Assembly (NCBI GenBank): GCA_964636125.1
Contig: CAZWPX010000013.1
Coordinates: 20,319 to 84,318 of the forward strand
Length of the DNA: 64,000 nt
Reading direction: 5' to 3'
Origin: CAJINA01 sp964636125
GTDB lineage: Bacteria; Desulfobacterota; Desulfobacteria; Desulfobacterales; CAJINA01
The position numbers and the translations under genes are program-made. Of this stretch, positions 52,547 through 63,300 are shown one piece after another. Each line of letters begins with the position of its first letter. Position 1 is the stretch's first letter. The notes below the pieces were generated by a model. The model saw only the letters and a list, made by a program, of their open reading frames with translations, was not told the DNA's origin and made no database searches.

Positions 52547-54700
52547 TCAGGTGCCATCCGCACACCTGAAAACATTGCAGAGCAAGGCTTTGTACACGGG
52601 GAATCCTGAAATCGGATCTCTGTTCTCAGCATCGGTAAGGGCATTTACATTTGCTTCTTGCCATTCTTTAGGGCCAAGCGGCCCGCCGCCCCCCATATTG
52701 GCTTCGACAACGCCCGGCACAATGTCATCTGTTAGATAGGCCCAGAAACGAACCTTTCCGCGCAGTGATTCCACCCAGACCGCATCCCCATCATCGATAC
52801 CGCGTTGCGACGCATCTGCCGGGTGTATCCAGACCAACGGTTTGGCCTGCATTTTTATCAAGCTCGGGATGTTGAGATGTTGACTTCGAAATGTGGATTG
52901 CATTCGAGCACCGGAGTTGAAAACGAGCGGATACTTTTCAGTCAGTTCTTTAGCGGCAAGCGGGCCTTCTATGGGCTCTGTATAAACCGGCAGAGGTTCA
53001 TAGCCGTTTGATCGATACCACTCCGAGGTAAACTCAAATTTTCCGGTGGGGGTTTCGAATCCAGGCTTGCCATCCGTTCGCAACTCTCCGGTTTTATACT
53101 TCTGGTACTTCATCTCCTGCATTGGCAGCGGAAGCCCGGCCGGATTGTCCCTCAACATTTCCAGGGTGACACCGGTGCCCTTAAGCCCGTGTCTGACCTT
53201 TTCCTCATCGGTTTCCGGCCAATTATCCCCGTAACCCAGGCGTTCGGCCAACTCAGTAAATATCAGGTAGTTCGAACGCGCCTCTCCCAGTGGTTCGATA
53301 AGCTGCGATCGTAGCTGTACCCAGTTGTCTTTAACCTCGTAGGAGGTAATTTCATAGGGCGTTGCGGCCGGCAAGAGCAGATCAGCATATTGCGCGTCCG
53401 CGGTAGGGAAAAGATTGACGACCACCAACAAATCAAGCGCAGCAAGCGTTCTGCGCCAGAGCTTTGCATCGGCCCACGATGTGATCAACGAAGTCCCGCT
53501 GGCGATTAATCCCCGTACCGGGTAGGGGTCGTTTTGCAGGATTGCCCCGGGCAGTTCCACCCCGTGGGCTTCGTTTCTAACCTGGTAGTAAAGCGGATAT
53601 TTGTCGGCCCCAAAAGGCTTCCTGGTATTTCTTGGCGGAGGGGTGGTGATCCGGTTGTGACTTATTCGATTCGGCATTTTGAAGACTTTGCCGCCGGGTA
53701 CGTCGATATGCCCACCGAGAGCCTGGATAGACAAAACAGCCCGGATCGACTGAACACCGCCGTTGCTGTACTCCAGGCCGGTATACATCAAAATCGAGCA
53801 CGCTTTCGAGGTGCCGATAGCTTCCGCCAGATCGATTACGGTGTTTGCGGAGACGCCCGTAATGGTTTCAACTTTCTCGGGTGTAAAATCCTGTACATAC
53901 CGGGCCAGATCGTCAAACCCATGGGTCCATTTTTTCACAAAGTCCTGATCGTACAGGTCGTGATTTATCATCTCGCGCATGATGCCGTGGGCGAGGGCTC
54001 CATCCGTGCCTGGTCTGATGCCAATCCATTCCGTGTTGGCGGCCATGGCTGTTTCGCTTCGCCGGTGATCAACAGAAACTACCCGGACCCCGTCCTTTAC
54101 GGCTTTTCTTATGGTTTTCATTTTCCCCGGCGGGGAGTCTGTGGCGGGGTTGGCCCCCCAGATCAGGATAAGGTCTGCATTTTTAAGGTCATCTTTCACG
54201 TGCCGGTAGTGCTGTCCATAGCAGGCCTGGGGCGCAAGCATGCCATAGGCGACAAAACAGAGCGCACCGACGCCGGTGGTATTGGGTGATCCCCACGGGA
54301 ACAAGATAGAACTTGCGGATGATTCAGTTGTACCAGCGGGAGGGAATGCCTCTTGCACGCCGAATTCAAAATTTCCGCGCCCCGTATACATGCAAACAGC
54401 TTCGGGGCCAAATTCCTGCTTGATTTTTTCCAGACCCTCTACCCAGATGTCATAGGCCTGATTCCAGGTAATTCTCTCAAATCGACCTTCACCACGCTTA
54501 CCGACGCGACGCAGTGGATAAAGGAGGCGATCTTTGGAATAGACAATTTCGCCGGCGTGGACCCCGCGCGGACAAATAGTGTTGAAAGGATGCCCATTCA
54601 GGACCGTCTGCCGGGTAATTTTACCGTCGACAAGATGAACATTCACACCGCAGCCGGCATCACAAACGCCGCAGGCAGATGGGATAATTTCTTTTTTCAA
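52547..54700 (-). CDS. Molybdopterin oxidoreductase (DMSO reductase family catalytic subunit)
   Basis: 717 residues. The N-terminal 4Fe-4S motif is ACGVCDAGCGVNVHLVDG with the fourth cysteine in TICPRG. The molybdopterin domains contain ILIWGANPATDSP, GIRPGTDGALAHGIMREM, LLVVNLFPTADAQYADLLLPA and the C-terminal dinucleotide-binding VWIHPADASQRGIDDGDAVWV. There is no Tat signal, so it is probably cytoplasmic. No iron-sulfur or membrane subunit gene is adjacent on either side, unlike thiosulfate/polysulfide reductase operons. Substrate unresolved; sulfur oxyanion or aldehyde/formate-type reactions are possible. Confidence 0.9.
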   Translation of the reverse strand: MKKEIIPSACGVCDAGCGVNVHLVDGKITRQTVLNGHPFNTICPRGVHAGEIVYSKDRLLYPLRRVGKRGEGRFERITWNQAYDIWVEGLEKIKQEFGPEAVCMYTGRGNFEFGVQEAFPPAGTTESSASSILFPWGSPNTTGVGALCFVAYGMLAPQACYGQHYRHVKDDLKNADLILIWGANPATDSPPGKMKTIRKAVKDGVRVVSVDHRRSETAMAANTEWIGIRPGTDGALAHGIMREMINHDLYDQDFVKKWTHGFDDLARYVQDFTPEKVETITGVSANTVIDLAEAIGTSKACSILMYTGLEYSNGGVQSIRAVLSIQALGGHIDVPGGKVFKMPNRISHNRITTPPPRNTRKPFGADKYPLYYQVRNEAHGVELPGAILQNDPYPVRGLIASGTSLITSWADAKLWRRTLAALDLLVVVNLFPTADAQYADLLLPAATPYEITSYEVKDNWVQLRSQLIEPLGEARSNYLIFTELAERLGYGDNWPETDEEKVRHGLKGTGVTLEMLRDNPAGLPLPMQEMKYQKYKTGELRTDGKPGFETPTGKFEFTSEWYRSNGYEPLPVYTEPIEGPLAAKELTEKYPLVFNSGARMQSTFRSQHLNIPSLIKMQAKPLVWIHPADASQRGIDDGDAVWVESLRGKVRFWAYLTDDIVPGVVEANMGGGGPLGPKEWQEANVNALTDAENRDPISGFPVYKALLCNVFRCADGT

Positions 54701-55250
54701 AACAACCTCATCATATTCTCAATATTTTTGTTATGCAGCGATTCATTTGCTGAATGATGAGACCGGTTGAGCCAGCAAATGGCTTTTCAGACGCAAATCT
54801 ATAGCGATATTCGGGATCAACATAATTACAGCGTTGATTGGGTAGAGAATAGCTCCTGAGGAACCAATGCACCGACCATAGCAAAATTTAGAGGCAGTTT
54901 CAATTTACCGATCTAACAGACCCCTATAAGCCACCAAAATGAATAGCAACGAGGCATCGCATCATTCCATTAACGCCTTTGATCACGTCGAATCTATCCA
55001 GATTGAAATTTTCTTGAAGGGGTTCCGTGAAAATCTGGAACAATGCAAGGCACCAGCAAAAATTATATCCAGGTCCATAACAAAAGTTGTTCACCCGGTG
55101 CCTGCCAGGTATAAATCAGAACGATGATGCAACTATGGCGTCGAGTTAGATATTCAAACCATCTCGTTTGACATGCCAGGATATATTTAATACGGTTCAT
55201 CTTGAAGATAGTGGCAGTGAATCAGCTTGATGCAAGAATCAAGGGATGCC
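54701..55250. other. Intergenic region without recognised gene
   Basis: About 550 bases between the divergent molybdoenzyme and PAS-protein genes. Short open frames exist (for example 54939-55127) but have no ribosome binding site or recognisable sequence. Base composition becomes AT-richer here and stays so to the window end. Confidence 0.6.
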
Positions 55251-55772
55251 ATGAAAATTATTTGCTCATATTGCCTAATCGAAATAGGTGAAAAAGAACC
55301 GCTCAGCAATGACGCGGTGTCGCACGGCATGTGCAAATCGTGCTATGCCAATTTCAGGGAGCAGATAAGGGGGGTGCCTTTAGGTAAATACCTGGACAGA
55401 TTCGAGGCCCCTGTACTGATTGTGAATCAGGATCGCCGGATGGTAGCCGCAAACAAAATGGCAACGGTTATGACCGGGAAACCTGAGAAAGACCTGGTTG
55501 GTCTGCTTGGTGGCGAGGTGATGGAATGTGCCCGGGCCCGTTTACCCGAAGGCTGCGGGCATACAGTTCATTGTGTGGCCTGCGGGATTCGCAATGCTGT
55601 CACGGCTACCATGGAAACGGGCGAACCACAGGTGCGCGTCCCCGTGCAATTGGTCCAGGAAAACAGAAAACTTCAAATGGTTCTTTCCACCGAAAAGATT
55701 GGTACCCTTATCTGCATCATAGTTGAATCCTTCCTGGCCAAATACGTGCCACCGGCTTTGGCAACCGGTTAA
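55251..55772 (+). CDS. Small cysteine-rich PAS-domain protein
   Basis: 173 residues from ATG 55251 (AAGGGA upstream). A CSYC pair (residues 4-7) and GMCKSC near 33 look like a zinc site. A PAS core follows (YLDRFEAPVLIVNQDRRMVAANKMATVMTG), then a second cysteine group, MECARARLPEGCGHTVHCVACGIRNAV, inserted in the PAS fold. No output domain. Similar cysteine-bearing PAS proteins occur in Desulfobacterota; a redox or metal-sensing role is inferred. The cysteine arrangement recalls the PAS domain of the activator at 24375. Bases 55773-56178 hold no gene except the repeat at 55989. Confidence 0.75.
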   Translation: MKIICSYCLIEIGEKEPLSNDAVSHGMCKSCYANFREQIRGVPLGKYLDRFEAPVLIVNQDRRMVAANKMATVMTGKPEKDLVGLLGGEVMECARARLPEGCGHTVHCVACGIRNAVTATMETGEPQVRVPVQLVQENRKLQMVLSTEKIGTLICIIVESFLAKYVPPALATG

Positions 55773-55988
55773 CAATCCCGTAAGTTACATATTAATACAC
55801 TGCTATCCATTATCAGTACTACAGGGGATCCCGCAATGTAGCCAGGCAATTCCAAAGAGGACAACCGTGAAAGGCAGGAAAAAAGATTACGGAAAGAGAA
55901 GCGCAGGCGACATCATGTTCTTCAGTTGATGGTACATGCCAAGCAAGCCTGCGCAAAGCCAGATTCTGAATGGTTAGATTAGATGTTG

Positions 55989-56050
55989 TGATATTCAAAT
56001 ATTGCCATAAGATATTTATGTGTTATCGATGGAACGTTTTAACATCAGCT
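55989..56050. repeat. Imperfect direct repeat flanking the AT-rich block, left copy
   Basis: Begins GTGATATTCAAATATTGCC and ends CGTTTTAACATCAG. The sequence at 63884-63945 aligns without gaps at roughly two-thirds to three-quarters of positions (shared GTGATATTCAAA, CATAA, TGTTAT, TTTTAA, CAG). Confidence 0.45.
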
Positions 56051-56178
56051 ATCCCTGGTTTTGATCTCCAACCTGCGCCCACTACATATGGTGGTGCTCC
56101 TGATGCTTACTGTTGGTATGGTTGAACTTCGGAAGCCGCCACCGTCTATAAATAGGATGATTTTTATTGTGCGATCCT

Positions 56179-58998
56179 CTATTTATCATCGAGTACTTTT
56201 CGGATCATGGTTGACAAATCACCTATCACCATGGGTTTCATTAGAAATCCTTTAATCCCCATGGACGTAGCTTTTTTTTCAGAAATTTGGTCGCTGAACC
56301 CAGTGCATAGTAAAATCGGAATTTCTGGACGGATTTTAATAAGTTCGGTTGCTAATACATCACCGGTCATATTAGGCATAGTCATGTCGGTGACGACAAG
56401 ATCAAAGCTATCAGAGTTTGCACGGAAAGTATCTAACGCATCTATGCTACTGGTTTTCGCGGTAACTTGATATCCAAGCGCTTCTAACATCTGCTGTTCA
56501 ATTTCAATAACATCCTTTTGATCATCCACAAGCAGGATGCGTTCATTGCCTTTTTGGATAGGCACTTGGGCTGTTGCGCGTAATGTCTCTTGCGCGACCT
56601 TTATTACAGGTAGATAGACATTAAATTCAGTTCCTTTGCCTGGCGCACTGTCCACACTGATATGCCCTCGATGGCTTTTAACAATGCCATGTACAACTGA
56701 AAGGCCCAAACCCGTGCCCTTTCCTTCTTCCTTGGTCGTAAAGTAAGGATCAAATATTCGCTCTACCACACTTCGATCCATTCCTGATCCGGTGTCAGCT
56801 ACAGTTAGCTGGACATATTTTCCGGGATTCATGGCCTGATCTTTCAGGTCTTCGGTCGCCAACTCGACCTCTCTCAGATTTACAGTCAGCACCCCGCCTG
56901 TTTCTGCCATAGCGTGGTAGGCGTTTGTAGACAGATTCATTATGATCTGATGTATTTGAGTGTGATCGGCTATGACCAATCCGCAATCGCTTTGTATTCT
57001 TTTGCGCATAGAGATGGTACTCGGTAATGAAGATTCAATCAGCGCCAGGGCTTCTTTAATGACAAGCTGAATTTCCATAGGGTTGAGCTCATTCACTGAC
57101 TGGCGGCTGAAGGTTAGAATCTGCTTCACCAGATCTCTTGCACGATTTCCTGCTTTGAATATTGAATCCAGATAGACAAGCATATCGTTGTCTTTTGACA
57201 TTTTCATCTGCAAAAGCTGCGTATATCCAAAAATGCCTGAAAGGATATTGTTAAAATCATGGGCTATCCCGCCAGCCAATGTGCCAATAGACTCCATTTT
57301 TTGAGCTTGCTGAAGTTGGACCTCTAAGTGAGCTTTCTCCTCTTCGGCACGTTTCCGTTCAGTAATATCTCGGCCAAAACTTACTACTCCGCTCACTGTT
57401 TCATTCATCATTAAGGGCGCAGTATTTACTGAAATAGTAAGTATTTCGTTGTCCTGCTTTCTAAATCTTAGTTCATATTGAGCGGATTCTCCTTTGATTC
57501 CTCTTTTTAATATATCCATCATCCTTGGCAAATCTTCTTTCATAATAAGGGGGGCAAATGACTTTCCAACCCATTCTTCTAATTTAAGTCCAGTAACTTC
57601 TTCCGCTTGTTTGTTGAAAAAGGTAAAATTGCCTGATGTATCTAAAGTCCATATCATATCATTAGAGCGCTCAATCATCGTTCGATATTTTTCTTCTGAT
57701 TGTTTAAGTTTTTCTTCTGATAATTTACGCACTGTAATGTCTTTGTAGTTAACCAACACCCCCTCTACAACTGGGTCGCCTATCATATTGACTGCTGTCA
57801 ATTCAACAGGTTTAATGCTCCTATCTTTACATAAATATTTAAATTCGACCCTAACCTTTGCTTTGTCGGTTTTAAGGATCTGGGCTAATTCTTTTTCGAT
57901 TCTTTCTTGATCATCAGGATGGACTGTAAACAAACCATGCTTACCAATAAGATCGTCAGGGCTCCATCCAAACTGTTCGGTGACATTGGAACTTTTGTAC
58001 GTAATCATACCCTCATGATCCATAATAGCGATTACATCAGATATGTTCGAAACAAGTTTACGATGTTTTTCCTCGCTCTCCTGGAGGGCCTCCTCAGCCT
58101 TTTTGCGACGTATCAATTCGGCAGTCAGATCTTTGGTTTGAGTTCTGACTCGGCTTCTTAAAATCAGATTTCCTATAAAGAAAAATAAAAGCAGCCCTAC
58201 TGTGGTTGTTATTGCCCATTTTCCCCACTGTGGAAACGTCCATTTCCTTGAAACAGCTCCCAACCATCTTTCCAATGACTGGTAATAAACAGAACTGTGG
58301 TCTTCCTTCAACAAGGTAATATACCTGTCTATCGTGGTAATAAGCTCTCTGTTTTTCCCTTCAGGAACAGCGTAGTGTATCTTTATGGGATTGAAAATGA
58401 CTCCGCTTTTATCTACTTTATATTTGATCCCATATTTCATCCCAAAAAATCTGTTGACAATGCCGGCGTCAGCCCTATTTCGTGAAACCAAATCCAGAAC
58501 AGAATGGTAATCATCCGTTTCAATAACTTCGCATTCTATCCCAAACTGCCTAATGATTTGAGTGAAATTTTTATAGTGAATATCACCCTTTAAAACGGCT
58601 ATTTTCTTTCCAGATACATCTGTAACAGCTTTGATGTCCGATCTTATCGGTGTATAAAGCTGTCCCCAGTTGGTCAGCACATTTTCTATATTAAAATCAT
58701 ACAGTTTTTCCCTGGCTTTGGAAAAGGCTATGGTGCAGAGAATATCAATTTGGTTATTTTCAAGCCTTGACAAACATTGTTGCCAGCTTCCGGCCACATA
58801 TTCAATTTGCCACCCTTCGTTTACAGCTACATGTTCTATAATTTCAGCAAAGAGGCCCTTTCCCTGGCCGCCTGAATCAGCAAATATTAACGGCTCGTTA
58901 TCGTATATTCCGATTTTTATTGTTGGGCTAGCACAAAGTTTATAAGGGAAGCTGCATTGAATAAAAAGAAGTAGAAAAAGAACCAATAATCTTTTCAT
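56179..58998 (-). CDS. Hybrid histidine kinase with periplasmic solute-binding sensor
   Basis: About 939 residues if started at ATG 58998, which puts a signal-like segment (MKRLLVLFLLLFIQCSFPY) at the N-terminus; the frame is open to 59190 and the start is not settled by a ribosome binding site. Order: SBP_bac_3-type binding domain (IKIGIYDNEPLIFADSGG), membrane helix, two PAS domains, HisKA with the phospho-acceptor H in LAGGIAHDFNNILSG, HATPase (DTGSGMDRSVVERIFDPYF; GTGLGLSVVHGI) and a receiver domain (ILLVDDQKD; DLVVTDMTMPNMTG; GFLMKP). No HPt or separate regulator is adjacent. AT-rich codon use unlike the left part of the window. Confidence 0.9.
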   Translation of the reverse strand: MKRLLVLFLLLFIQCSFPYKLCASPTIKIGIYDNEPLIFADSGGQGKGLFAEIIEHVAVNEGWQIEYVAGSWQQCLSRLENNQIDILCTIAFSKAREKLYDFNIENVLTNWGQLYTPIRSDIKAVTDVSGKKIAVLKGDIHYKNFTQIIRQFGIECEVIETDDYHSVLDLVSRNRADAGIVNRFFGMKYGIKYKVDKSGVIFNPIKIHYAVPEGKNRELITTIDRYITLLKEDHSSVYYQSLERWLGAVSRKWTFPQWGKWAITTTVGLLLFFFIGNLILRSRVRTQTKDLTAELIRRKKAEEALQESEEKHRKLVSNISDVIAIMDHEGMITYKSSNVTEQFGWSPDDLIGKHGLFTVHPDDQERIEKELAQILKTDKAKVRVEFKYLCKDRSIKPVELTAVNMIGDPVVEGVLVNYKDITVRKLSEEKLKQSEEKYRTMIERSNDMIWTLDTSGNFTFFNKQAEEVTGLKLEEWVGKSFAPLIMKEDLPRMMDILKRGIKGESAQYELRFRKQDNEILTISVNTAPLMMNETVSGVVSFGRDITERKRAEEEKAHLEVQLQQAQKMESIGTLAGGIAHDFNNILSGIFGYTQLLQMKMSKDNDMLVYLDSIFKAGNRARDLVKQILTFSRQSVNELNPMEIQLVIKEALALIESSLPSTISMRKRIQSDCGLVIADHTQIHQIIMNLSTNAYHAMAETGGVLTVNLREVELATEDLKDQAMNPGKYVQLTVADTGSGMDRSVVERIFDPYFTTKEEGKGTGLGLSVVHGIVKSHRGHISVDSAPGKGTEFNVYLPVIKVAQETLRATAQVPIQKGNERILLVDDQKDVIEIEQQMLEALGYQVTAKTSSIDALDTFRANSDSFDLVVTDMTMPNMTGDVLATELIKIRPEIPILLCTGFSDQISEKKATSMGIKGFLMKPMVIGDLSTMIRKVLDDK

Positions 58999-59289
58999 AA
59001 GACACGCTAACAGGGTCAGGGTGATGGTTTCTCGATTCTGTTCGTTCCGCCCCAATATGTTTGCATTAACCATGAAATTGTTCATACTCAGGATAGTAAA
59101 TACTTTCTTAACTGACAGGTCAACTAAGAGTCTCGGATAATGTGTAACGTCAGAATCAGATCGAATAAAATCAAGTGGAGTTATAGTCAAATCCTACTAT
59201 AATTGGTCATGTGATCAAATACAAAATGTTGTATATTGAGAGTATGCATTCTCGTACAGCTTGCCAGATTCTGTAGATGTTATTTCATT

Positions 59290-59862
59290 TCAGCCACTTA
59301 AGATAGCAGTTACCTTCATTGCGTTGTATGTATCATTCATTACCTCTATCTGAGTCTGAATCGTTTCGGCAATTTTGTGTGTGGGGTTATCATATTCCCT
59401 CAGGGGTGAATATGCATGCACAGCTAAATAGCCCGTGCATAAAATTGTAGAGCATGTCCAAACCCAAAACTTGGCATTGAGCCTTCGTCTCATTCTTAAT
59501 GCTTTTTGATACCTCTCGCTTTTAGTTGGATCTTCTATACCCAGGAATAATATATCTTGTATGGCATTTAGATAGTCTTTTGCCAAATCTCGAGCTGCAG
59601 CAATTTCCTTTTGAACTTCACTGAATACTTTCTTTCTATCAAAGTTGACTACTTTAATCTTAGAAAGGAGAGAATCGCCCTTTAATTTATGAATTGCCTC
59701 TTCCAGTTTGTTAATACTGCTAATCGCTATCGGTTCAGCCAATTCATATTTACAAGCCTCGAAATAGCCATAGCACTCATTAGCAATCTCCAAAGGATCT
59801 ACATTTTCCCCCAAAAGTATCTTTTTGAGCTCCGCTGAGGCCTTGTTATTCTTTAGTATCAC
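59290..59862 (-). CDS. Membrane-anchored hypothetical protein
   Basis: 190 residues, mostly helical, with one hydrophobic helix near residue 135-150 (FWVWTCSTILCTGYLAVHAY) and charged coiled-coil-like regions before it (NFDRKKVFSEVQKEIAAARD). No family recognised. AT-rich like its neighbours; a GGAGATATC sequence precedes the ATG. It lies between the hybrid kinase and the cyclase-AAA gene on the same strand with gaps of several hundred bases on the cyclase side, so it is likely transcribed on its own or with the kinase. Confidence 0.65.
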   Translation of the reverse strand: MILKNNKASAELKKILLGENVDPLEIANECYGYFEACKYELAEPIAISSINKLEEAIHKLKGDSLLSKIKVVNFDRKKVFSEVQKEIAAARDLAKDYLNAIQDILFLGIEDPTKSERYQKALRMRRRLNAKFWVWTCSTILCTGYLAVHAYSPLREYDNPTHKIAETIQTQIEVMNDTYNAMKVTAILSG

Positions 59863-60330
59863 CGATATCTCCCCGAAAATTCAGAATTTATTGCTCTTAG
59901 GGGTTGTGCATTGCTCACGACTACAAGTTATTGGAGAGATAGAGCAAGAGATGTTATGAGAGATATAAGTTGAATTATCGTATGTGCGATAGCTATATCA
60001 GAAAGATTTTGCAGACAATTATAAGCCAAAGTTATCACATGGCCAAAATAATATCAATAAAATGAGAAATGACAAAGTTGTGTGAAGTTGGATATCTTGC
60101 CATGCCAGCAATATATCACATAGCACGAAATCGTTGTGATTTAAAAATGTTATCTTTAAGTGTAGCCGTATTCGGTTTTGAGCATATCACAAAAATTTGA
60201 TATGTTTTTTTTCATAGCAGTTACATTTACTAACGGAAACGATACAGAAATTGTTCTGTGTAACGATAAAAACAGCTACACAGATAGTGCCGTCGGCCAC
60301 TTTTCTTGTCATAGCTACAAAATCTTGTTT
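59863..60330. other. AT-rich intergenic region without recognised gene
   Basis: About 470 AT-rich bases downstream of the cyclase-AAA gene and upstream of the hypothetical. Contains GATATCTTGCCATGCCAGCA (60092-60111), partly repeated as ATATCTTGCCAT near 63840. No promoter or terminator could be assigned with confidence. Confidence 0.5.
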
Positions 60331-63300
60331 TCAAGAAATTGTTGCCAACTCTTTCTTGCATTTTTCCATCCACCCATTTGCTCCGCATTCTTGATAAATT
60401 TCTATCGCTTTTCTAAGTTTTTCGTTGGCATCCAAGTGATCCCCTTTTCGTTGAAGCAAATCAGCATAAAGGGCATAATCTCCAGCCAACTCCCACTTAT
60501 TGCAATTTTGTTTATTCGCTTTGATGGCTTTATTGATCCATTCCTCTGCGTCAAGCAAGAACTTAATATCAATGTTTATTAAAATACTGCAGATATTGTT
60601 TGCGATTTGACCCTGAAAGAGCCTTATTTTGCTTTGTTTCGCATATTCAAATATTGATTCCAACTGAATACCCTTTCTGTTTTGCATCACTTGAGCTCGT
60701 ATAGATTTAATTTTTATATAGTTGCACCATGAAGAGAGGATCTTTCGGTGCTCTATTATCAAATTCGCCTGATTGCAATAATGTTGAGACTTTTTGAAAT
60801 TTCCAGTATAAAAATATAATTCCCCCAACCAAAAATGTGACCACCCGCCCCAAACAACCGAATTGGTTTTTTTGTCTAAGCGTATAGCCTCTAAAAGATA
60901 ATTCTCAGATTCTTTAAATAACCCCTTAAATAAGCAGCAGCTGCCAAAACTAGTATACGCGATTTCCTGAGCAAATAAATCATTGCTTTCATTTACTAAG
61001 TCAAACGACTCTTTACTTGTTTTGTAGGCTTTGTCAATCTTCCCACTAAAAGCATAATTACAAGCTGCCATGGTGCTCTTTGCGAAACAAATACCTGTTA
61101 CATTGTTAGCCGCTTCACTCATATCAATGTTCATCTGAAAATAAGTGGAGCTTTTTTCATAATCGCACATCTGCCAATAAGCAGAACCAAGAAAATTGCA
61201 AGCTAACCATAAAGTAAAAAAATCACCTGTTTCTTCAGAAAGGGTTTTGGCTTTGGACAAATCTTCAATACCTTTTTCAAGATCCTCTTCAACGAAGAGT
61301 TTATATGTCCCGGTTGCCACGTATATTCTAGGAAGCCTCTTTCTGTAATTTATCTCATTAGCCAAGTTTACAATCGGTGCAACGGCTTGCATACCTTCAT
61401 TGTGATAATTTAAACCCATACAGTAATTTGATAAGGCCGTCCTGGCATCTATTATGCGCCTCTGGACAGCAATAGTTTGTGATAGTTGCTCAAGACAATA
61501 GACTCCTTTTTTTGCATAATTTATTGCATCGCTGTATGCAGATATTTCCTGTGCCTGCTTACCCGCAAATCTTGCGTATTCTGCCCCCTTCTCATAATTT
61601 TCACTCAAAATAAAATGCTTGGATAAGGCGCCATAATACTCGTCCATTCTATTTTTGTAAAATTTCTCAATGGTATTACCGATATTATCATGGAGTTCTT
61701 TCCTTTTTTTGGTTAATATAGAATCATAGACAACTTCGCGGGTTAGTGCGTGTTTGAAGACATATGTCGAATTGGGATATATTCCTCTTTCATAGAGAAG
61801 CTCTGAGTTTTTTAGAATCGCCAGGTTGGCCACTAATGGCTTCTCTGGAAGACCAGCTATATGCCTTATCAAATCGTAACTAAACTCTCTTTCAATGACC
61901 GATCCGGCTTGAAGCACTTCCTTAGCCTCATCGGGCAAGGAATCAACACGGGCCATGATTACATCCTGAATCGTGGATGGAATGGTTAGGTCCTTTATGT
62001 TTTGGGTGAGATAATACTTTTTATCTTTTCTTTCTACGATCTCCAGTTCTTGGAGCGATCGAACAAACTCCTCAATAAAAAACGGTAACCCCTCTGTCTT
62101 CCCCAAAACCAGATCTTCAAGGTCAAAGGCAATCTCCTGCGTCCCCAGAATATCTGCCAGCATGGTAAGGCTTTCCCGATTAGAAAGCCTATTTAAATTT
62201 AATTGGCTATGATAAGATCGGGTATCCCAAGTGTGCTCGAATGCTGGTCTGTAGATGAATATTAATAACACCCGGGCACCCGGTATGCTCTCTAAAATAT
62301 ATTTCAGAACGTCCTCTGAATTTTTATCCATCCAATGCAAGTCTTCATAGGCCAAAATCAGGGGAAGACGTTCTGAACCCTTCAAAACAATTTGCTTTAA
62401 TGCTTCCAAAATTCGATCTTTTTTTACCTCAGGGCTCAAGGGGGTTATGTCGATACCGCTATCTTTGACCCCTAATAGATAGAGAAGATAAGGCGTAATT
62501 GAATCTTTGTTTGTTTCCAATATTTCCAAGCCTTTTATGACTTTTTCCCTGATTTCAGAATCCCTGTCTCCATCCCTGATATCAAAATTTGTTTTCAGGA
62601 TATCCACATGCAAATGATAGGGAACGCCCTTGCTGTAAGAAAGGCACCCCCCCCTAACAAAAGTCACATCTTCATTGGCAACCGATTTCTTAAACTCATA
62701 TAAAAGCCTGGACTTGCCTACCCCTGCATCTGCTATGATAGAGACGGCCTGACCCCGACCAGCTTTGGCCCGCTCAAAACTGTCGCATAAAAGCTCCAGT
62801 TCTCTTTCCCTGCCTATAAAAGGAGTCAAACCTCTTTCGGAGCTTACATCAAAACGTGTCCTCCTATTGGTAGAAGTAACAACACGGTAGGCCTTGATCG
62901 AATCTTTTTTCCCTTTGACTTTCTTTTTTCCTAAGGCTTCAAACTGAAAAAAAACTTTGGTAAGATTAAATGTCTCTTCAGTAACATAAGTTGTCCCATG
63001 TTCAGCTAATCCCTCCATCCTTGAGGCTAAATTTACGGTGTCGCCCATAGCTGTAAACTCGACACGAAGGTCATTGCCTATTGTACCAACAACAACTGGA
63101 CCTGTATGAATGCCTATTCGCATCTTTAGGCTTGGTAACCTTATTTTTCCATTAGATATTTTATCGCTAAACCGAGCCATTTCTTTATGAATTGACAGTG
63201 AAGAATGGATTGCGCGCTGAGGTCCGTCTTCTATAGCAATGGGGGCCCCAAACAAAGCCATTATCCCATCACCTGTCATTTTGTTAACTGTACCACCAAA

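Noticed and set aside
60178..60582. 134-codon plus-strand frame
   Set aside because: Mostly the antisense of the cyclase-AAA gene's C-terminus plus AT-rich intergenic DNA.
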